A stretch of 46,759 nt of DNA from Fervidicella metallireducens AeB. GTDB lineage: Bacteria; Bacillota; Clostridia; Clostridiales; Caloramatoraceae. The notes under the pieces were generated by a model that did no database searches, was not told the origin of the DNA, and saw nothing but the letters and a program-made list of their open reading frames with translations. This document shows, piece by piece, positions 37,549 through 46,545 of this stretch. The translations under genes were made by a program, and so were the position numbers. The stretch spans positions 1 to 46,759 of the forward strand of contig NZ_AZQP01000020.1 in NCBI RefSeq assembly GCF_000601455.1, given 5' to 3'. Positions within the stretch are counted from its first letter, which is position 1. Each line of letters begins with the position of its first letter.

Positions 37549-38745
37549 ATGAAAAAGAAAATATGTATATTAGTATTATTAGTGTTTAGTTTTATCAACA
37601 CAAATATAGTTTATGCAGATTCGAAGACTGTAAATTACAAAGAAGATTTAAATCTAAATTGTAAAGCTGCAATTTTAATAGAGGCTAATACTGGTAGAGT
37701 TCTCTATGAAAAAAATTCAGATGCAAAGCTGCCATTGGCATCTATTACAAAGTTAATGACTTATTTAGTTTTTAAAGAATATCTTGAAAAACTAAATATA
37801 AGCGATAGCAATGCGATTTTTATTAAAGACAACAATATAAAAGTACCTGAATCTGCATCAAAATTAGGTTTAAAGAAAAATGACACAATAACAGTTAAGG
37901 AATTAATTGACTCGTTATTGATTATCTCAGCAAATGATAGTGCAGAGGAAATTAGAATCATTGTTGAGAAGGATGGGACTGATTTTATATACAACATGAA
38001 TTTAAAGGCAAAAGAATTAGGACTTACAAAAACTCAGTTTTATAATGTTACCGGCTTGACAGAGGGTAAAGAAAACAATATTTATAACACATCTTCAGCA
38101 AGGGATATTTCAGAACTTGCAAAAAATATAATAAAAAAATATCCAGAAATATTGAATACAACTTCAAAAAAAAGTGTAGTGATAAAAAATAAAGTCCTCT
38201 ACAATACAAATGGAGCTTTGGGAAAAAAGACAGGTGTTGATGGTTTAAAAACAGGACATACATCATTAGCTGGTTATTGTCTTGTTGCAACAGAAGATTT
38301 GTTAAGTAAAAATGGAAATGGTTATCCTTTCAGGCTTATATCAGTTGTTTTAGGCTCAAGTTCTGATTACTTCAGGGTAAAAGATAGCTTAGATTTATTA
38401 AATTTTGGAGAACAAAACTTTTTTAATAACATAATAGTTAAGAAAGACAAAAAGTTTGATTTTGAAAATAAGTATTATAAGGAAAAGAATATACAAGGAA
38501 TCTGTAAAAAAGATTTGTATGTGTTAGCTAAAAAAAATGAAATATTTAAAATAAATGCTGTAATGAATGAAAATTTGAATTATAATATTAAAAAAGGTGA
38601 TATTATAGGTAAGGTTATAATAACCAATAGTAAAGATGAAGTAGTAAAAGAAAACCAGTTATATGCAATTAAAGATTATAAGTCAGTTTTTTTATTAAAG
38701 AGATGGTACTTTAAGATAATGGATTATTTTAAAATTAATTTATAA
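37549..38745 (+). CDS. D-alanyl-D-alanine carboxypeptidase (S11, second copy)
   Basis: This is a secreted low-molecular-weight PBP acting on peptidoglycan stem peptides. It has a signal peptide (MKKKICILVLLVFSFINTNIVYA), SxxK as SITK (Ser65-Lys68), SAN in LLIISANDSAEE, and KTG in GLKTGHTSLAGYC. A C-terminal beta domain follows and ends with an amphipathic-like KRWYFKIMDYFKINL. It has 398 residues. It differs clearly from the minus-strand carboxypeptidase near 31500, so it is not a recent duplicate. In sporulating bacteria, DacB and DacF paralogues shape cortex peptidoglycan; which this is cannot be told by eye. Confidence 0.88.
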   Translation: MKKKICILVLLVFSFINTNIVYADSKTVNYKEDLNLNCKAAILIEANTGRVLYEKNSDAKLPLASITKLMTYLVFKEYLEKLNISDSNAIFIKDNNIKVPESASKLGLKKNDTITVKELIDSLLIISANDSAEEIRIIVEKDGTDFIYNMNLKAKELGLTKTQFYNVTGLTEGKENNIYNTSSARDISELAKNIIKKYPEILNTTSKKSVVIKNKVLYNTNGALGKKTGVDGLKTGHTSLAGYCLVATEDLLSKNGNGYPFRLISVVLGSSSDYFRVKDSLDLLNFGEQNFFNNIIVKKDKKFDFENKYYKEKNIQGICKKDLYVLAKKNEIFKINAVMNENLNYNIKKGDIIGKVIITNSKDEVVKENQLYAIKDYKSVFLLKRWYFKIMDYFKINL

Positions 38746-38769
38746 ATCTATTAGATGGGTGGGGATTCC

Positions 38770-38919
38770 ATGATTTATAATGATGAAATTGTAAGTCTAG
38801 TGGAAAAATTTTTAGCTATTGCTGAGGAATTGTTAGCCAATGGGAAAATAGATAAGGAGACTTTCACCGAAATAACAAAAAATAAAATAATTTTCCTGAA
38901 TCAAATTAAAAAAATATAA
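38770..38919 (+). CDS. Small hypothetical protein, 49 residues
   Basis: This short reading frame has a strong ribosome binding site (GGTGGGG, 6 bases upstream) between the carboxypeptidase and TVP38 genes. It begins MIYNDEIVSLVEKFLAIAEE and ends LNQIKKI. It is acidic at the start, basic at the end, and predicted helical, with no transmembrane segment. It fills the gap so that spacing on both sides (24 and 14 bases) is operon-like. I know no family for it. Confidence 0.6.
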   Translation: MIYNDEIVSLVEKFLAIAEELLANGKIDKETFTEITKNKIIFLNQIKKI

Positions 38920-38933
38920 TCTGGTGAAAAATA

Positions 38934-39662
38934 ATGATAAATAAGGGATATAATACTAAAAAATTTATTTCCATAATTGGTTTTATAGTATTTGTAATTA
39001 TTATTGTATTTTATTTTAGACTTTACGATTTAAAAAATGTTAAAAGGTTAGTTTCTTCTTATGGGAAAGCAGCACCATTTATCTTTTTAATATTGTGTAC
39101 AATAAGGCCTATACTGTTGTTACCTATAGGTTTATTCTCTGTGTTGGGGGGAATCTTATTTGGTACAATTTTAGGTACAGTTTATACAGTTGTAGGTGGA
39201 ACAATTGGTTCAATCATTGCATATTACATGGCTAGATATTGGGGAAGGGATTGGATTGAAGGATTACTAAATGGAAAAATTAAAAAAATTGATAAAAAGT
39301 GTGAAGAAAAAGGGTTTATTGTAACTTTTTTAATGAGGGTTATTCCGATTTTACCCTGTGATGTTGTAAGTTATATCTGCGGTTTATCAAATATAAAAAT
39401 ATGGGAATATATAGTTGGTACTTTTTTAGGAATAATACCGGGTACTTTTGTTTACAGTTACTTTGGTAGTTCCCTTGACAATATCTATTCTAAACAGTTT
39501 ATACTATCAGTATTGTTTTTAATCCTTTTGTCCATTTTACCTTTTATTATAAAAAAGTTTAATGTATCAACGAAGAATTTTGGAATTGAGGTTAATGAGT
39601 TAGAAGAAAATATTGACTTGTCAAAAAAAGATGATAAAATTATAAATAATGAAGGGGAGTAG
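38934..39662 (+). CDS. TVP38/TMEM64 (VTT/DedA-like) membrane protein
   Basis: This is a polytopic membrane protein of the SNARE-associated/DedA superfamily, whose members are implicated in lipid scrambling or flipping. Hallmarks are the re-entrant-loop motif PIGLFSVLGGILFGTILGTVYTVVGG-like segment (about residues 60-86), IAYYMARYWGRDW and RVIPILPCDVVSYICGLS. It has 242 residues and a charged cytoplasmic tail. Its stop codon (39660-39662) lies inside the 5' end of the downstream riboswitch. Confidence 0.88.
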   Translation: MINKGYNTKKFISIIGFIVFVIIIVFYFRLYDLKNVKRLVSSYGKAAPFIFLILCTIRPILLLPIGLFSVLGGILFGTILGTVYTVVGGTIGSIIAYYMARYWGRDWIEGLLNGKIKKIDKKCEEKGFIVTFLMRVIPILPCDVVSYICGLSNIKIWEYIVGTFLGIIPGTFVYSYFGSSLDNIYSKQFILSVLFLILLSILPFIIKKFNVSTKNFGIEVNELEENIDLSKKDDKIINNEGE

Positions 39663-39742
39663 CTCTACTTTATGTATTAATCAATCGTCAATACGGCCTT
39701 TGCCCGGTTGATTAGCAAGGAAACCTTGTGAGTAAGACCTTT
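39651..39742 (+). promoter_or_regulatory. yybP-ykoY (Mn2+) riboswitch aptamer
   Basis: The conserved parts appear in order: GAAGGGGAGTAGC at the 5' side, CGTCAATACGG and CCGGTTGATTAGCAAGG in the middle, and GTAAGACCTTT at the 3' side. P1 can form between GAAGG and CCTTT. This family senses Mn2+ and usually turns on Mn2+ exporters. The aptamer begins inside the TVP38 gene and precedes a P-type ATPase. Confidence 0.85.
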
Positions 39743-39776
39743 ATCTATGTGGTACATGGATAAAGGTCTTTTTTAT
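39734..39776 (+). terminator. Riboswitch expression-platform terminator
   Basis: AAGACCTTTATC (39734-39745) pairs with GATAAAGGTCTT (39759-39770), followed by T residues. The CCTTT is shared with aptamer P1, so ligand binding should prevent termination and switch the gene on. Confidence 0.85.
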
Positions 39777-39805
39777 GTGAAATAATAATATGGGGAGTGA
39801 TTTAA

Positions 39806-42391
39806 ATGAATAATTACCATTCACTATCAAAAAAAGAGATCTTTGATAAGCTTAAGACACAGGAAACTGGAATTAGCAAATCGGAGGCAGAAAAAAGAAT
39901 CAATGAATTTGGTTTTAATGAATTTAAAGAAGAAAAAGGAAAAAGTACATTGCAAAAATTTATAGAACAATTTAAAGATGTACTGGTTATAATTTTAATC
40001 GCAGCAGCTGTTATATCTGGAATACTTGGTGAAGTTGCTGATTCGGCTATCATTTTAATGGTAATATTATTAAATGCAGTTCTTGGGGTAGTACAGGAAA
40101 ATAAAGCAGAAGAGTCTTTAAAGGCTTTAAAAAAGATGGCTGCTCCTTTGGCAAAGGTAATCAGAGATGGAAATGTTTTAGAGATTCCTTCTAGAGAACT
40201 CGTTCCTGGAGATATCGTTATTCTTGAAGCTGGGAAGTATGTTCCTGCGGATTTAAGATTAATTGAAACATCTAATCTTAAAATAGAGGAATCTTCCTTG
40301 ACTGGAGAATCAGTTCCAGTTGACAAAAAGGATGTAATTATCGAAGATACAAATATTCCTTTAGGGGATAGGGTGAATTTAGCATTTATGTCATCTATGG
40401 TTACATATGGAAGAGGCAAAGGTGTAGTTGTTGCAACAGGTATGAACACTGAAATTGGAAAAATTGCAGATATGATATCAAAGGTTGAAGAAGAAAGTAC
40501 ACCACTACAGAAAAAGTTAGAGGAAGTCGGAAAATGGCTAGGAATAGCAGCACTGGCTATTTGTGCATTGATGTTTGGGATAGGTATTTTTGAAGGAAGA
40601 CCTGTATTTGAAATGTTTATGACTTCTGTATCACTTGCTGTAGCTGCAATACCTGAAGGTCTGCCTGCTGTTGTTACAATAGTTTTAGCAGTGGGTGTTC
40701 AAAAGATGATAAAAAGAAATGCAATCATAAGAAAATTGCCAGCTGTAGAAACTTTAGGTTGTGCAACTGTTATTTGCTCTGATAAAACAGGTACACTTAC
40801 ACAAAATAAAATGACTGTCAAAAAAATTTACACAATTAACGGTTTTAGTGATGATTTAAAGGATATTGACAAAGTTCTTCATGTATCTAATCTATGTAAC
40901 GATACAGAAATTGTGGAAGAGAACAATAGTTACAAAACAATAGGAGATCCAACTGAAACTGCATTAGTTGATGTTGCATTATTACATGGGGTTGATAAAA
41001 GAAAACTTGATAAAGAATTTATAAGAGTTGATGAAATACCTTTTGACTCAGATAGAAAACTGATGACAACATTCAATAAACAAGTAAATGGATTTTCAGT
41101 TAACACCAAGGGAGCGCCTGACATATTATTGTCATGTTGTAAATATATACAAGATAAAGATATGGTAAGAGAAATCACTGATTCAGACGTTGAAAAAATA
41201 AAACAAGTAAACGAAGAAATGGCTTCAAGTGCATTAAGAGTTTTAGCTTTAGGATATAAGAATATAGAAAAGATTGAAAGGGAAAGTGCTGAAAAGGATT
41301 TAATTTTTGTTGGACTTATGGGAATGATTGATCCACCGAGGGAAGAAGCAAAGGAAGCTGTAGAAATATGTAAAACGGCTGGAATTAAACCTGTTATGAT
41401 TACTGGTGATCATAAAACTACAGCTGTGGCAATAGCTAAAGAACTAGGAATCTTAAATAGTGAAGAAGAAGCTATCACAGGGAATGAAGTAGAAAAAATG
41501 ACACAGGAAGAATTAGTTCAAAATGTTAAAAATTACTCAGTTTATGCAAGGGTTTCGCCTGAACATAAAGTTAGAATTGTTGAAGCATGGAAAGAAAATA
41601 ATCAAATTGTGGCTATGACTGGTGATGGTGTAAATGATGCACCTGCTTTAAAAACTTCAAATATAGGATGTGCAATGGGAATAACAGGTACTGATGTTGC
41701 TAAAGGTGCTGCTGATATAATATTGACAGATGATAATTTTGCAACAATAGTATCAGCAGTTGAAGAAGGAAGAACGATATTTTCAAATATAAAGAAGTCT
41801 ATACACTATTTATTGTCATGTAATATTGGTGAGATTGTAGCATTGTTTATTGCTATTGTGTTTAATTTACCTCAACCACTATTGCCTATACACATACTTT
41901 GGGTTAATCTTGTAACAGATAGTCTTCCAGCTTTGGCCTTAGGAATGGAACCTGCTGAGAAGGGTGTAATGAAAAGAAAGCCAAGAAAACCTGATGAGAG
42001 TCTTTTTGCAGATGGGTTAGGATTAAAAATATTACTTCAAGGTATTTTAGTAGGTGGAGTTACGTTAGTTGCTTATTGGTATGGTTTAAAGATGGGAATA
42101 GAAGATGCTAGGTCCATGGCATTTTTTACACTGAGTTTATCCCAATTAGTCCATGCATACAATGTAAGACTTGAAAAGGCATCGGTTGTTAAAAATGGGT
42201 TATTTACAAACAAATATTTGAATAAGGCTGTATTAATATCCTTGCTGATACAATTTATAGTTATTGCGACACCTTTTACAAGACAAATTTTTAAGGTGAG
42301 AATACTGAATTTAAATGAAATATTGATTGTAGCTTTATGCTCATTAATACCTTTGTTAATAGTTGAAATAGTAAAGTCAATAAAAAAATAA
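39806..42391 (+). CDS. Cation-translocating P-type ATPase (P2A, Ca2+/Mn2+ type)
   Basis: This is an ATP-driven cation exporter of the SERCA/PMR1-like class. The actuator motif is TGES (166-169), the phosphorylation site is DKTGTLT (Asp326), the hinge is TGDGVNDAP (606-613 region), and the M4 ion site is PEGLP (283-287). M5 NIGEIV and M6 NLVTDSLPA give the Asn/Asp ion ligands typical of type IIA. It has 861 residues. Homologues are usually labelled Ca2+ pumps. Control by a yybP-ykoY riboswitch suggests Mn2+ export as the main or additional role, as for such ATPases in lactic acid bacteria. This inference needs transport data. Confidence 0.9.
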   Translation: MNNYHSLSKKEIFDKLKTQETGISKSEAEKRINEFGFNEFKEEKGKSTLQKFIEQFKDVLVIILIAAAVISGILGEVADSAIILMVILLNAVLGVVQENKAEESLKALKKMAAPLAKVIRDGNVLEIPSRELVPGDIVILEAGKYVPADLRLIETSNLKIEESSLTGESVPVDKKDVIIEDTNIPLGDRVNLAFMSSMVTYGRGKGVVVATGMNTEIGKIADMISKVEEESTPLQKKLEEVGKWLGIAALAICALMFGIGIFEGRPVFEMFMTSVSLAVAAIPEGLPAVVTIVLAVGVQKMIKRNAIIRKLPAVETLGCATVICSDKTGTLTQNKMTVKKIYTINGFSDDLKDIDKVLHVSNLCNDTEIVEENNSYKTIGDPTETALVDVALLHGVDKRKLDKEFIRVDEIPFDSDRKLMTTFNKQVNGFSVNTKGAPDILLSCCKYIQDKDMVREITDSDVEKIKQVNEEMASSALRVLALGYKNIEKIERESAEKDLIFVGLMGMIDPPREEAKEAVEICKTAGIKPVMITGDHKTTAVAIAKELGILNSEEEAITGNEVEKMTQEELVQNVKNYSVYARVSPEHKVRIVEAWKENNQIVAMTGDGVNDAPALKTSNIGCAMGITGTDVAKGAADIILTDDNFATIVSAVEEGRTIFSNIKKSIHYLLSCNIGEIVALFIAIVFNLPQPLLPIHILWVNLVTDSLPALALGMEPAEKGVMKRKPRKPDESLFADGLGLKILLQGILVGGVTLVAYWYGLKMGIEDARSMAFFTLSLSQLVHAYNVRLEKASVVKNGLFTNKYLNKAVLISLLIQFIVIATPFTRQIFKVRILNLNEILIVALCSLIPLLIVEIVKSIKK

Positions 42392-42403
42392 ATAAAAAAT
42401 AAA

Positions 42404-42437
42404 TAAAAAACACACCTTAATAAGGGTGTGTTTTTAT
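42404..42437 (+). terminator. Terminator after the P-type ATPase
   Basis: AAAAACACACC pairs with GGGTGTGTTTTT around a short TTAATAA loop. Confidence 0.88.
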
Positions 42438-42482
42438 GATTAAATATATTAAATGTGGCAAGAATATATATGAGGTGATTTT

Positions 42483-42794
42483 ATGTTTAACAACATAAGA
42501 GAAAATAGAATTCAGCAAGACGGATTGTACAAGGTTACAATTCAAATGCCGGAATCAGATTATTTTTCAGCATATGAAAGTATAACATCTGATGCAGCCT
42601 ACGAAATTCTGGGAAATTATTTAGCCTACCGTCAAGATGATGGCAGGGTAAGTGACGTAGACATAAAACATAATTCTAATGGTCATGTAGTAAATATTAC
42701 AGCAAATTTGCATTACATGGGCAATACACACAGTGATATTAGAAAGACTCCTGATTATCTCAATATAACAAGGGAAAATGAAAAAAGAATATGA
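42483..42794 (+). CDS. Hypothetical protein upstream of comEC
   Basis: I do not recognise this 103-residue protein. It is soluble and has no transmembrane segment. It begins MFNNIRENRIQQDGLYKVTI and contains MPESDYFSAYESITSDAAYE, then alternating beta-like stretches (VSDVDIKHNSNGHVVNITANL). A good GAGGTGA site lies 6 bases before its start. Its last four bases (ATGA) overlap the comEC start, so the two are translationally coupled. A link to DNA uptake is suggested only by that position. Confidence 0.7.
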   Translation: MFNNIRENRIQQDGLYKVTIQMPESDYFSAYESITSDAAYEILGNYLAYRQDDGRVSDVDIKHNSNGHVVNITANLHYMGNTHSDIRKTPDYLNITRENEKRI

Positions 42795-44938
42795 AAAATA
42801 TTCTGATTAAGATAACCGTATTTTTTATATTTGGAATTTTATTGTTCAATAAAATAAACATATACTTATTAGGTGCAGCTATAACTGCACTATTTTTGAT
42901 TATGTTCCTGAGAAAACAGTGGGTATTTATAATATTCTGTTGCTTATTTTTTTCACTGGGATTTCTAACTGCAAATTTTCATACAAAGAGTTTTGAAGAA
43001 CGATACAGGGTTTTGTTGTCTAGCAATGTGTATCAAGGTTATGTTATAGAAAAATATGATAATACCTTTATTTTAAAGAATTTTTCTAATGGCTATCGTA
43101 TAATAGCATCTTATTATAAAGAACTTGATGTTACCCCAGGTGATTATGTAAAATTCAAGGGAAATGTAAATGAAAAAAATAATTATAATAAAAAAATGAT
43201 GAATTCAAAAAATATTGATGCATATATTACAATTTCTTCATCTGAGATTGAAAAGTTAGAAAGATTCAACATAATTGTAATACCAATAAGGATTAAATAC
43301 AAAATAATTAATTCATTACTATCTATTGATAAAATTGGAGGCTCATTCCTTTGTGGATTATTAACCGGTTATATAAAAGATATATCCTTAGAGGATTTAA
43401 ATAACTTTCAAAATCTTGGAATATCACATATACTTGCGATTTCAGGATTTAATATTGGCATAGTATATATGTTTGTAAATATTATTACTAGAAAACTTAG
43501 TGCAAGATTAAGATATTTTGTAGTTATAATTACATGCTTTTTTTATACAGTCATTGGAGGGTTTGAAGCATCAATATTTAGAGCATTTCTAATTATTAGT
43601 ATTGTGACCTTTGCTAAAATGATAAGGAGACCATATGATGTTGTGAATGGCATTACTTTAGCAGGTTTAATAATGCTAATATTAAATTCATTCTATTTAT
43701 ACAATCTAGGATTTTTATTGTCCTTTACGGCGACATATGGAATAATACTATTGAAGGATGATATTAACGATGTTGTGTCAAAAAAAATAAAGTATTTCAG
43801 CAGCGAAATCAGTGTAAGTCTAGGGGCTTTTTTAATGACTCTACCTATAATAATATGGAATAAAGGTTTTTTTAACCCTCTTTCAATATTAATAAATATA
43901 CTAATTGGACCTTTAGTGGCATTATTAACTGTTGCTGGATTTATTTCATCAATTATATATTTATTACTGGGACTAAACTATGTATTTTTCCCTACATGTT
44001 TTTTGGGATTTATTTTTATGAATTTCATTAAGTTTATAGCTAAATTTGATTTCAATGTTTACATAGGGCAGACTAATAAGATATTTATCATTTTGTATTA
44101 TTTATTTCTATTTATTAATTTTAATTATATAAACTTTAGTAGAATGAAGATAAAAAAGTTATATTTGAATTTTATTTTTGTTTTTTTTATAATTGCTTCA
44201 GTTATTCCTATCCAGAATAAATTGTTAATTCATTTTATCAACGTAGGTCAGGGAGATAGTATTTTTATTGAAACTCCTGATCATAAAAGTATTTTAATAG
44301 ATACTGGACCGGAATATAAGGAATATAGTGCTGCCAGAGAAAAGGTTATACCATATATAAAAAGAAGAGGATATAAAACAATAGACTTACTTATTATAAC
44401 GCATTTCCACAAGGATCATTGTGGGGGATTGAAGGATGTATTTACACAAATGAATGTAAAAAATAGTATTTCATTTAATAACGATTACCCAGGTGATTAT
44501 TTATTTACTGAAGTATCTAAAGGTGATAGGATTAAAATTGGAGATATAGTTTTAAAAATATTGTATCCAAATAAGAATGAAAAAATAGATAATGATAAAA
44601 ATGAAACATGTTTGATTATTGAATTAATTTATAAAGATTTTAACATGTTGCTGACAGGAGATGCAGAAAAGGATGATCTGGAAGGTTTAGAAGGTAATTA
44701 TGATTTATACAAAGTGCCTCATCATGGCTCAGTTGGTTCACTAAATGAAAAAATGATTGAACAGTCACATATAGAAACTGCTATAATAAGCGTAGGTAAA
44801 AATAATTTTGGACATCCATCAGATAAGGTTATTAATACACTAAAAATGAATAATATTGACGTTTTCAGGACTGATATTAATGGTAATATAATGGTAATAA
44901 CAGATGGTATAAATAAGAAGTTGATTTTTCAAAAATAA
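42791..44938 (+). CDS. comEC: DNA uptake channel ComEC/Rec2
   Basis: This is an inner-membrane channel for single-stranded DNA during transformation. N-terminal transmembrane segments and an OB-fold region lead to the Competence domain (GISHILAISGFNIGIVYMF, about residues 210-232), then further membrane helices. The C-terminal metallo-beta-lactamase domain (INVGQGDSIFIETP, then HFHKDHCGG with His538, His540, Asp542 and His543) is intact, as is GDAEKDD. It has 715 residues. Together with comEA it suggests natural competence or its relic. Confidence 0.94.
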   Translation: MKNILIKITVFFIFGILLFNKINIYLLGAAITALFLIMFLRKQWVFIIFCCLFFSLGFLTANFHTKSFEERYRVLLSSNVYQGYVIEKYDNTFILKNFSNGYRIIASYYKELDVTPGDYVKFKGNVNEKNNYNKKMMNSKNIDAYITISSSEIEKLERFNIIVIPIRIKYKIINSLLSIDKIGGSFLCGLLTGYIKDISLEDLNNFQNLGISHILAISGFNIGIVYMFVNIITRKLSARLRYFVVIITCFFYTVIGGFEASIFRAFLIISIVTFAKMIRRPYDVVNGITLAGLIMLILNSFYLYNLGFLLSFTATYGIILLKDDINDVVSKKIKYFSSEISVSLGAFLMTLPIIIWNKGFFNPLSILINILIGPLVALLTVAGFISSIIYLLLGLNYVFFPTCFLGFIFMNFIKFIAKFDFNVYIGQTNKIFIILYYLFLFINFNYINFSRMKIKKLYLNFIFVFFIIASVIPIQNKLLIHFINVGQGDSIFIETPDHKSILIDTGPEYKEYSAAREKVIPYIKRRGYKTIDLLIITHFHKDHCGGLKDVFTQMNVKNSISFNNDYPGDYLFTEVSKGDRIKIGDIVLKILYPNKNEKIDNDKNETCLIIELIYKDFNMLLTGDAEKDDLEGLEGNYDLYKVPHHGSVGSLNEKMIEQSHIETAIISVGKNNFGHPSDKVINTLKMNNIDVFRTDINGNIMVITDGINKKLIFQK

Positions 44939-44956
44939 AAACTTACAGGTGATAAA

Positions 44957-45955
44957 ATGGAGATTAGAAATTTTAAAGAGTTTGTTAAAATTGTAAAGGA
45001 AGAAGAATTTGAAGGTGTGTGTGTTATTGGTGGACAGGAAAAGCACCTAGTAAAGAAAGCAGTAGATATTATTTTGAATAAGATAAAAAATTTTCCGGAA
45101 TTAAACGTATCATATTTTGAAGGAGCTAATGTCAATTTTAATGAAATTATTAATTCATGTGAGACTCTACCGTTCTTGTCTGATAAAAAAATTATATATA
45201 TACAAAATATTTCAAACAATGCTTTAATGGCTATTGGTGAAAATCTAATAGAATACTGTAAAAATATACCTAAAGGAATAATATTATTGATTACACTTGA
45301 AGATGATGTTGATATCAAGAATAAATATCTGAACGTTATAAAAAATATAGGTTATATAATTGAATTCAATCAGCTAAGAGGGGACGAATTAAATAAATTT
45401 GTTATTGATATGTTAGGTAGATATGGAAAGTTAATCAATAAATCTGAGTTAATTTATTTACTTTCAGAAACTGGCAGTTCATTGGAGAGTCTGGAAATGG
45501 AAATCCAAAAGCTAGTGTGTTATGCTATGGATGAAGATGTTATTACAAAAGAACATATTGATTCTATAGTGACTAGAACCTTGGAAAGCAACGTTTTTAA
45601 GATGGTAGATTGTATTGCAAAAAAAGACGCTGACAATGCCTTAACAATACTTAACAATTTATTATTTCAAAAGGAAGAACATTTAAAAATTCTAGCAATG
45701 ATTATCAGACAGTATAGGCTATTATTACAAACGAAATTGGCACTGGTGGAAAAATTAAATATTAACGAAATAAAAAGCGGATTAAAGCTGAAGGATTTTA
45801 TGATTCAAAATTTAATCAGACAATGTAACATTTACAGTATTCAAGATATTAAGAATGCACTTAGAATGTGCCTTGATGTTGATTATAGTATTAAGACAAA
45901 CAGAATATCTAATGATTTAGCGTTGGAACTTCTGATAGTGAATTTGTGCAAATAA
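44957..45955 (+). CDS. holA: DNA polymerase III subunit delta
   Basis: This clamp-loader subunit opens the beta sliding clamp. The N-terminal domain has the typical SYFEGANVNFNEIINSCETLPFLSDKKIIYIQN block; middle and C-terminal helical domains follow (VFKMVDCIAKKDADNALTILNNLL, ILAMIIRQYRLLLQ). It has 332 residues. It follows comEC by 18 bases, the common Firmicute arrangement, and is convergent with rpsT. Confidence 0.93.
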   Translation: MEIRNFKEFVKIVKEEEFEGVCVIGGQEKHLVKKAVDIILNKIKNFPELNVSYFEGANVNFNEIINSCETLPFLSDKKIIYIQNISNNALMAIGENLIEYCKNIPKGIILLITLEDDVDIKNKYLNVIKNIGYIIEFNQLRGDELNKFVIDMLGRYGKLINKSELIYLLSETGSSLESLEMEIQKLVCYAMDEDVITKEHIDSIVTRTLESNVFKMVDCIAKKDADNALTILNNLLFQKEEHLKILAMIIRQYRLLLQTKLALVEKLNINEIKSGLKLKDFMIQNLIRQCNIYSIQDIKNALRMCLDVDYSIKTNRISNDLALELLIVNLCK

Positions 45956-45980
45956 AAACACCCATATTGGGTGTTTTTTA
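45954..45980. terminator. Bidirectional terminator between holA and rpsT
   Basis: AAAAACACCC pairs with GGGTGTTTTT around a short ATATT loop. A/T runs on both sides serve both convergent genes. Confidence 0.85.
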
Positions 45981-46250
45981 CTACTTAACAGCTATGCTAT
46001 TTAGTTTCTTTGCAATTGTTGACTTTCTTCTTGATGCAGCATTTTTATGTATAATACCCTTTGCTGCAGCCTTATCAATGATATGTGATGTCTCAGCAAG
46101 TAAAACCTTTGCTTCTTCATAATTGCCACTATTTACAGCAGCTTCAAACTTCTTTATTGCTGTTTTAACAGCTGACTTTACCATCTTATTTCTAAGAGTT
46201 CTTCTTTCAGTTGTCTTGATTCTTTTTATAGCTGATTTAATGTTTGCCAT
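45981..46250 (-). CDS. rpsT: 30S ribosomal protein S20
   Basis: This small-subunit protein binds 16S rRNA. It starts [22 protein letters not shown] and ends with [18 protein letters not shown] near residue 77. It has 89 residues, lysine-rich and helical. GGAGAG precedes the start. The opposite orientation to holA is usual in Firmicutes. Confidence 0.97.
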   Translation of the reverse strand: MANIKSAIKRIKTTERRTLRNKMVKSAVKTAIKKFEAAVNSGNYEEAKVLLAETSHIIDKAAAKGIIHKNAASRRKSTIAKKLNSIAVK

Positions 46251-46331
46251 TACTTTCTCTCCTTTTCGTTTATATTATGAAAATTACAGATTGTGGGGAA
46301 TCTGCGAATGAGTTCAACTTCAACACAGGTT

Positions 46332-46360
46332 ATTATAACATTTAAAATACATAAATTCAA
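46332..46360 (-). promoter_or_regulatory. Promoter of rpsT
   Basis: On the minus strand, TTGAAT (46360-46355) and TATAAT (46337-46332) are 17 bases apart. The 5' UTR has a small hairpin, CAGATT/AATCTG, near 46287-46304. Confidence 0.65.
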
Positions 46361-46499
46361 GTAAAATATGGCTTAAAAAAGTATAAATTTAAGTATATGT
46401 TAATTAATTTTGGTAAACATACATTATAGGTAATCTTAACAAAAAAGGGGGATGAAACAGCTAAATAAATTTTATAAAAATTTATAAATCTCTACATAC

Positions 46500-46517
46500 A
46501 ATTTATAGAATTTATAG
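46500..46517 (+). repeat. Tandem 9-base repeat before the transposase gene
   Basis: AATTTATAG occurs twice in tandem about 30 bases before the IS607-type gene. It could be a transposase site or simple AT-rich sequence. The left end of the element cannot be placed, since IS607 elements lack terminal inverted repeats. Confidence 0.35.
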
Positions 46518-46545
46518 CATTATTGTATATAGAGAGGTGATTTAA

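Noticed and set aside
37549-38745. The two D,D-carboxypeptidases as a recent duplication
   Set aside because: Their motifs agree but overall sequences differ widely, so they are old paralogues.
39814-40449. 211-codon minus-strand reading frame
   Set aside because: It is antisense to the well-conserved P-type ATPase and shows no ribosome binding site or family features.
46452-46487. Eleven-codon frame after GGGGG before the IS607 gene
   Set aside because: Spacing from the purine run to the ATG is too short, and there is no conservation to judge.
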